Of a stretch of DNA of 64,000 nucleotides, positions 63,788 to 64,000 are shown one piece after another; position 1 is the stretch's first letter, and every line of letters starts with the position of its first letter. The notes below the pieces were generated by a model. The model saw only the letters and a list, made by a program, of their open reading frames with translations, did no database searches and was not told the origin of the DNA. The DNA is from Lysobacteraceae bacterium (lineage in GTDB: Bacteria > Pseudomonadota > Gammaproteobacteria > Xanthomonadales > Rhodanobacteraceae): the NCBI GenBank assembly GCA_028870665.1, contig JAGWPB010000005.1, positions 1 to 64,000 on the forward strand, read 5' to 3'. The translations under genes and the position numbers were made by a program.

Positions 63788-64000
63788 GCGGCAGGCACAC
63801 CCTCGACGTCGCGCTGGGCGACCGCGCCTATCCGATCCATGTCGGCCCGGGCCTGCTGGCCGCATCCGCGCTCTGGCGGCCGGCCCTGCGCGGCCGCCAT
63901 GTGCTGATCGTCAGCAACGACACCGTCGCGCCGCTGTACCTCGAACGCGTCGTCGCCGGACTCGAAGGGCTCCGTCATGCTGCGCTGGTGCTGCCCGACG
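63784..64000 (+). CDS. aroB: 3-dehydroquinate synthase (3' end outside window)
   Basis: Only the first 72 residues are present. They begin LDVALGDRAYPIHVGPGLL and continue to VLIVSNDTVAPLYLERV, the standard opening of the AroB NAD-binding domain. The ATG overlaps the aroK stop (ATGA). AroB forms dehydroquinate from DAHP, two reactions upstream of the AroK substrate's formation. Confidence 0.93.
   Translation, partial: MSGRHTLDVALGDRAYPIHVGPGLLAASALWRPALRGRHVLIVSNDTVAPLYLERVVAGLEGLRHAALVLPD

Overview
The window reads as a contiguous piece of chromosome from a high-GC gammaproteobacterium, most likely of the order Lysobacterales (Xanthomonadales). The grounds are the GC-saturated third codon positions, a complete Gram-negative envelope pathway (lpxD-fabZ-lpxA, bamA, rseP, lgt, tonB), a type IV pilus Chp chemosensory operon, and gene orders shared with Pseudomonas and Xanthomonas (maf-rng-yhdP-tldD; pilG-to-chpC next to gshB, tonB, algH, ruvX and pyrB; pilT/pilU next to yggS-proC-yggT). 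The genus cannot be fixed from sequence alone. There are 58 protein genes, two of them cut by the window ends. I see no rRNA, tRNA, CRISPR array, insertion sequence, prophage or pseudogene.

Layout. 1-3.5 kb: a membrane-anchored repeat protein (cut) and relA, both leftward. 3.5-11.6 kb: a small secreted protein, then the leftward maf-rng-yhdP-tldD cluster. 11.9-20.1 kb: a GNAT acetyltransferase, pyrF, then leftward genes for a glycosyltransferase, DsbG, the tightly coupled lgt-thyA-folA-mutT chain, and RlmI. 20.2-23.5 kb: a thioredoxin-fold protein and purT, converging. 23.7-34.2 kb: one rightward superoperon, pyrH-frr-uppS-cdsA-dxr-rseP-bamA-lpxD-fabZ-lpxA, joining translation factors, isoprenoid/undecaprenyl and phospholipid supply, outer-membrane protein assembly and lipid A synthesis. 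34.2-46.8 kb: leftward pilG-pilH-pilI-pilJ-pilK-chpA-chpB-chpC, a complete Chp system controlling type IV pili. 47.0-50.8 kb: rightward gshB-tonB-algH-ruvX-pyrB. 51.1-53.3 kb: leftward pilT-pilU, the retraction ATPases that work with the Chp system. 53.4-59.5 kb: rightward yggS, a heptanucleotide-repeat spacer, proC, yggT, a DUF4426 protein, a histidine phosphatase, and an acyl-CoA dehydrogenase/kinase pair resembling split ACAD11. 59.5-63.2 kb: leftward cobalamin-binding-like protein, pdxH, an orphan OmpR-type regulator, dodecin and an SDR protein. 63.2-64 kb: rightward aroK-aroB (cut).

Most of the window is conserved housekeeping sequence and I do not see a novel multi-gene system. The parts most worth a second look are the composite heptamer array between yggS and proC that runs into the proC reading frame; a -10-like hexamer ending exactly six bases before the start codon at five unrelated genes, suggesting leaderless mRNAs; the ChpB protein with a long Ala/Pro linker in place of a clear receiver domain; the ACAD11-like split pair; and a signal-less BtuF-like protein with no transporter nearby.
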